Of a DNA stretch of 64,000 bases, positions 63,253 through 64,000 are shown piece after piece. Positions within the stretch are counted from its first letter, which is position 1. Each line of letters starts with the position of its first letter. The notes under the pieces are model-generated. The model was not told the origin of the DNA and did not search any database. It saw only the letters and a list, made by a program, of their open reading frames with translations. The DNA comes from JAPLJC01 sp963697965 (GTDB lineage: Bacteria; Desulfobacterota; Desulfobaccia; Desulfobaccales; 0-14-0-80-60-11). The position numbers and the translations under genes are program-made. Where the stretch lies: NCBI GenBank assembly GCA_963697965.1, contig OY969108.1:558001-622000 (forward strand). Direction: 5' to 3'.

Positions 63253-63483
63253 TCAATCCTCCAGCTCCGCCTTCAGTTTCCTGGCCGACTTCAGCACCGA
63301 GGCCAATTCTGAGGCAGCCGCCAGGGCGTGGTCCTCCTTGATGGAATCCAGGTCCTCATCGAGGATGCGGAAGGTATTGAGCTGGATGGCGGCGATGAGC
63401 TGGTCGATGCGGATGAGCAGGGCCTGGAAGCGTTCCCGCTTCTTGGCCAGGGCGCCCTTCTTCAAAAGTTCCAGGTGGTTCAT
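63253..63483 (-). CDS. small helical phage-region protein
   Basis: A 76-residue protein from ATG 63483 (MNHLELLKKGALAKKRERFQ), all alpha and charged, ending in KLKAELED. A longer start at 63519 is possible but less likely. It is 3 bases from the small terminase gene, so the two are coupled. In Mu-like phages comparable small proteins lie in this place; no exact family is assigned. Confidence 0.65.
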   Translation of the reverse strand: MNHLELLKKGALAKKRERFQALLIRIDQLIAAIQLNTFRILDEDLDSIKEDHALAAASELASVLKSARKLKAELED

Positions 63484-63540
63484 TTGGCCTCCGCAACTGT
63501 CTCCATTTCTGGCAACCATTGACTGGCAAATGTCATTTGG

Positions 63541-63900
63541 CTAAATGCGCTTGAGCAACCACAGCAAATTGGATAACGCATAGAGGATGGCCGTGCCCGC
63601 GGTGAAGATGCCGGCATACCAGGCCAGGCGCCGCTGCATCTTGTTGATCTGGTCCCGGATCTCCAGGATGGGGCATTCGTGCCCTGGGTCCCGGTGGACC
63701 TGGCAAGGGCAGTTCTCCTGCCGACCCAGGCGGCCCTCCAGATTTTTGAGTCTGCCGTCCTGGTCGCAGAGGCGCCCCTTGATCTGCATCTCCAGCCGGT
63801 CGATATCCGCGCCCAGGCGCCCATAGGTGCGATCCAGCAGCAGCGGGATATTCTCTAAATCCCTGGTTGGAAATCCCTCAAATAAGGATGATCTGGCCAT
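63541..63900 (-). CDS. phage-region protein with C-terminal transmembrane helix
   Basis: A 119-residue protein with a coiled-coil-like part (LGADIDRLEMQIKGRLCDQDGRLKNLEGRLGRQ), a Cys/His cluster (ENCPCQVHRDPGHECP) and a C-terminal membrane helix (LAWYAGIFTAGTAILYALSN). The layout is reminiscent of DUF2730 (Mu gp25) proteins. It is the most upstream recognisable phage gene in the window. Beyond it (63901-64000) only an uncertain short minus-strand frame is visible. Confidence 0.6.
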   Translation of the reverse strand: MARSSLFEGFPTRDLENIPLLLDRTYGRLGADIDRLEMQIKGRLCDQDGRLKNLEGRLGRQENCPCQVHRDPGHECPILEIRDQINKMQRRLAWYAGIFTAGTAILYALSNLLWLLKRI

Positions 63901-64000
63901 AGACTTGAGCTCGTCCCTTTGCGCGCTTGAGGCCGGCGGCTCCAGGCGCCAGGCTTGGGGGAAACTTCGGGCTAAACCAATCTTTTCCCATCCCCTGCTC

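Noticed and set aside
63878..63991. 37-residue minus-strand frame at the window edge
   Set aside because: Begins MGKDWFSPKFPP, faintly like Mu-type N-terminal DNA-binding proteins, but too short and overlaps the next gene; not supportable.

Overview
The window is a GC-rich bacterial chromosome segment. It probably comes from an anaerobic deltaproteobacterium-type organism (Desulfobacterota, for example the Desulfobacca/Syntrophobacter side); this is an inference. The clues are a hydrogenase maturation protease, lysine/DAP synthesis through an LL-diaminopimelate aminotransferase (dapL, frameshifted here), a selenocysteine-containing SelD read through an in-frame UGA, a MoeA-periplasmic-binding-domain fusion, rubrerythrin, and a CsoR/CstR-like sulfur cassette. 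No rRNA, tRNA or CRISPR array was seen.

Layout. 0.1-2.3 kb: terminator, hydrogenase protease, argH. 2.3-11 kb: a lysine/DAP block (FN3 lipoprotein, lysA, dapF, dapA, dapB, a FAH-family gene, dapL) interrupted between lysA and dapF by an A+T-rich insert with an exported protein and a BrnT-like toxin. 11-15.3 kb: SGNH hydrolase, folK, YHS-like protein, fsa, pgsA, rpsT. 15.4-20.4 kb, minus strand: leuS-lptE-[HEPN protein + partner]-holA, where the bracketed A+T-rich pair splits an otherwise conserved gene order. 20.5-28.3 kb: glycosyltransferase, nitroreductase, selD (Sec), tyrS, argG, SdpI-like protein, metallo-beta-lactamase-fold hydrolase, exported nitroreductase. 28.5-38.9 kb: FlK-like thioesterase, LysR regulator, moeA fusion, rubrerythrin, orphan XRE antitoxin, uspA, cstA, plsY, CBS-ACT protein, icd. 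39.2-41.6 kb, minus: csoR/cstR-like repressor, a frameshifted DsrE-like gene, tauE and a small membrane protein, with an 18-bp palindrome upstream. 42-54.8 kb: UPF0280 protein, rsmA, DUF2062 protein, fadD-like ligase, SlyD-like PPIase, methyltransferase, fabF, PAS histidine kinase, oppDF, DUF6600-like protein, copZ.

55-64 kb is a decayed phage region, mostly on the minus strand: exported tail-fibre-like protein, truncated structural protein, an IS1380-family element with an amber-interrupted transposase, a chimeric terminase/DegT/GlgA segment, and a terminase small subunit with several small proteins including a papain-like one. The gaps here are filled with GAGCAGT-type heptamer repeats that supply stop codons and also sit inside the terminase ORF.

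The whole window is rich in nested palindromic intergenic repeats, including two elements with TAGTGTCCGGCA terminal inverted repeats (MITE-like) and a three-copy composite repeat of about 140-200 bp. The best candidates for undescribed biology are the HEPN + partner pair, the CstR-like sulfur cassette, and the repeat system invading phage genes. Two homopolymer frameshifts (dapL, DsrE-like) may be assembly errors.
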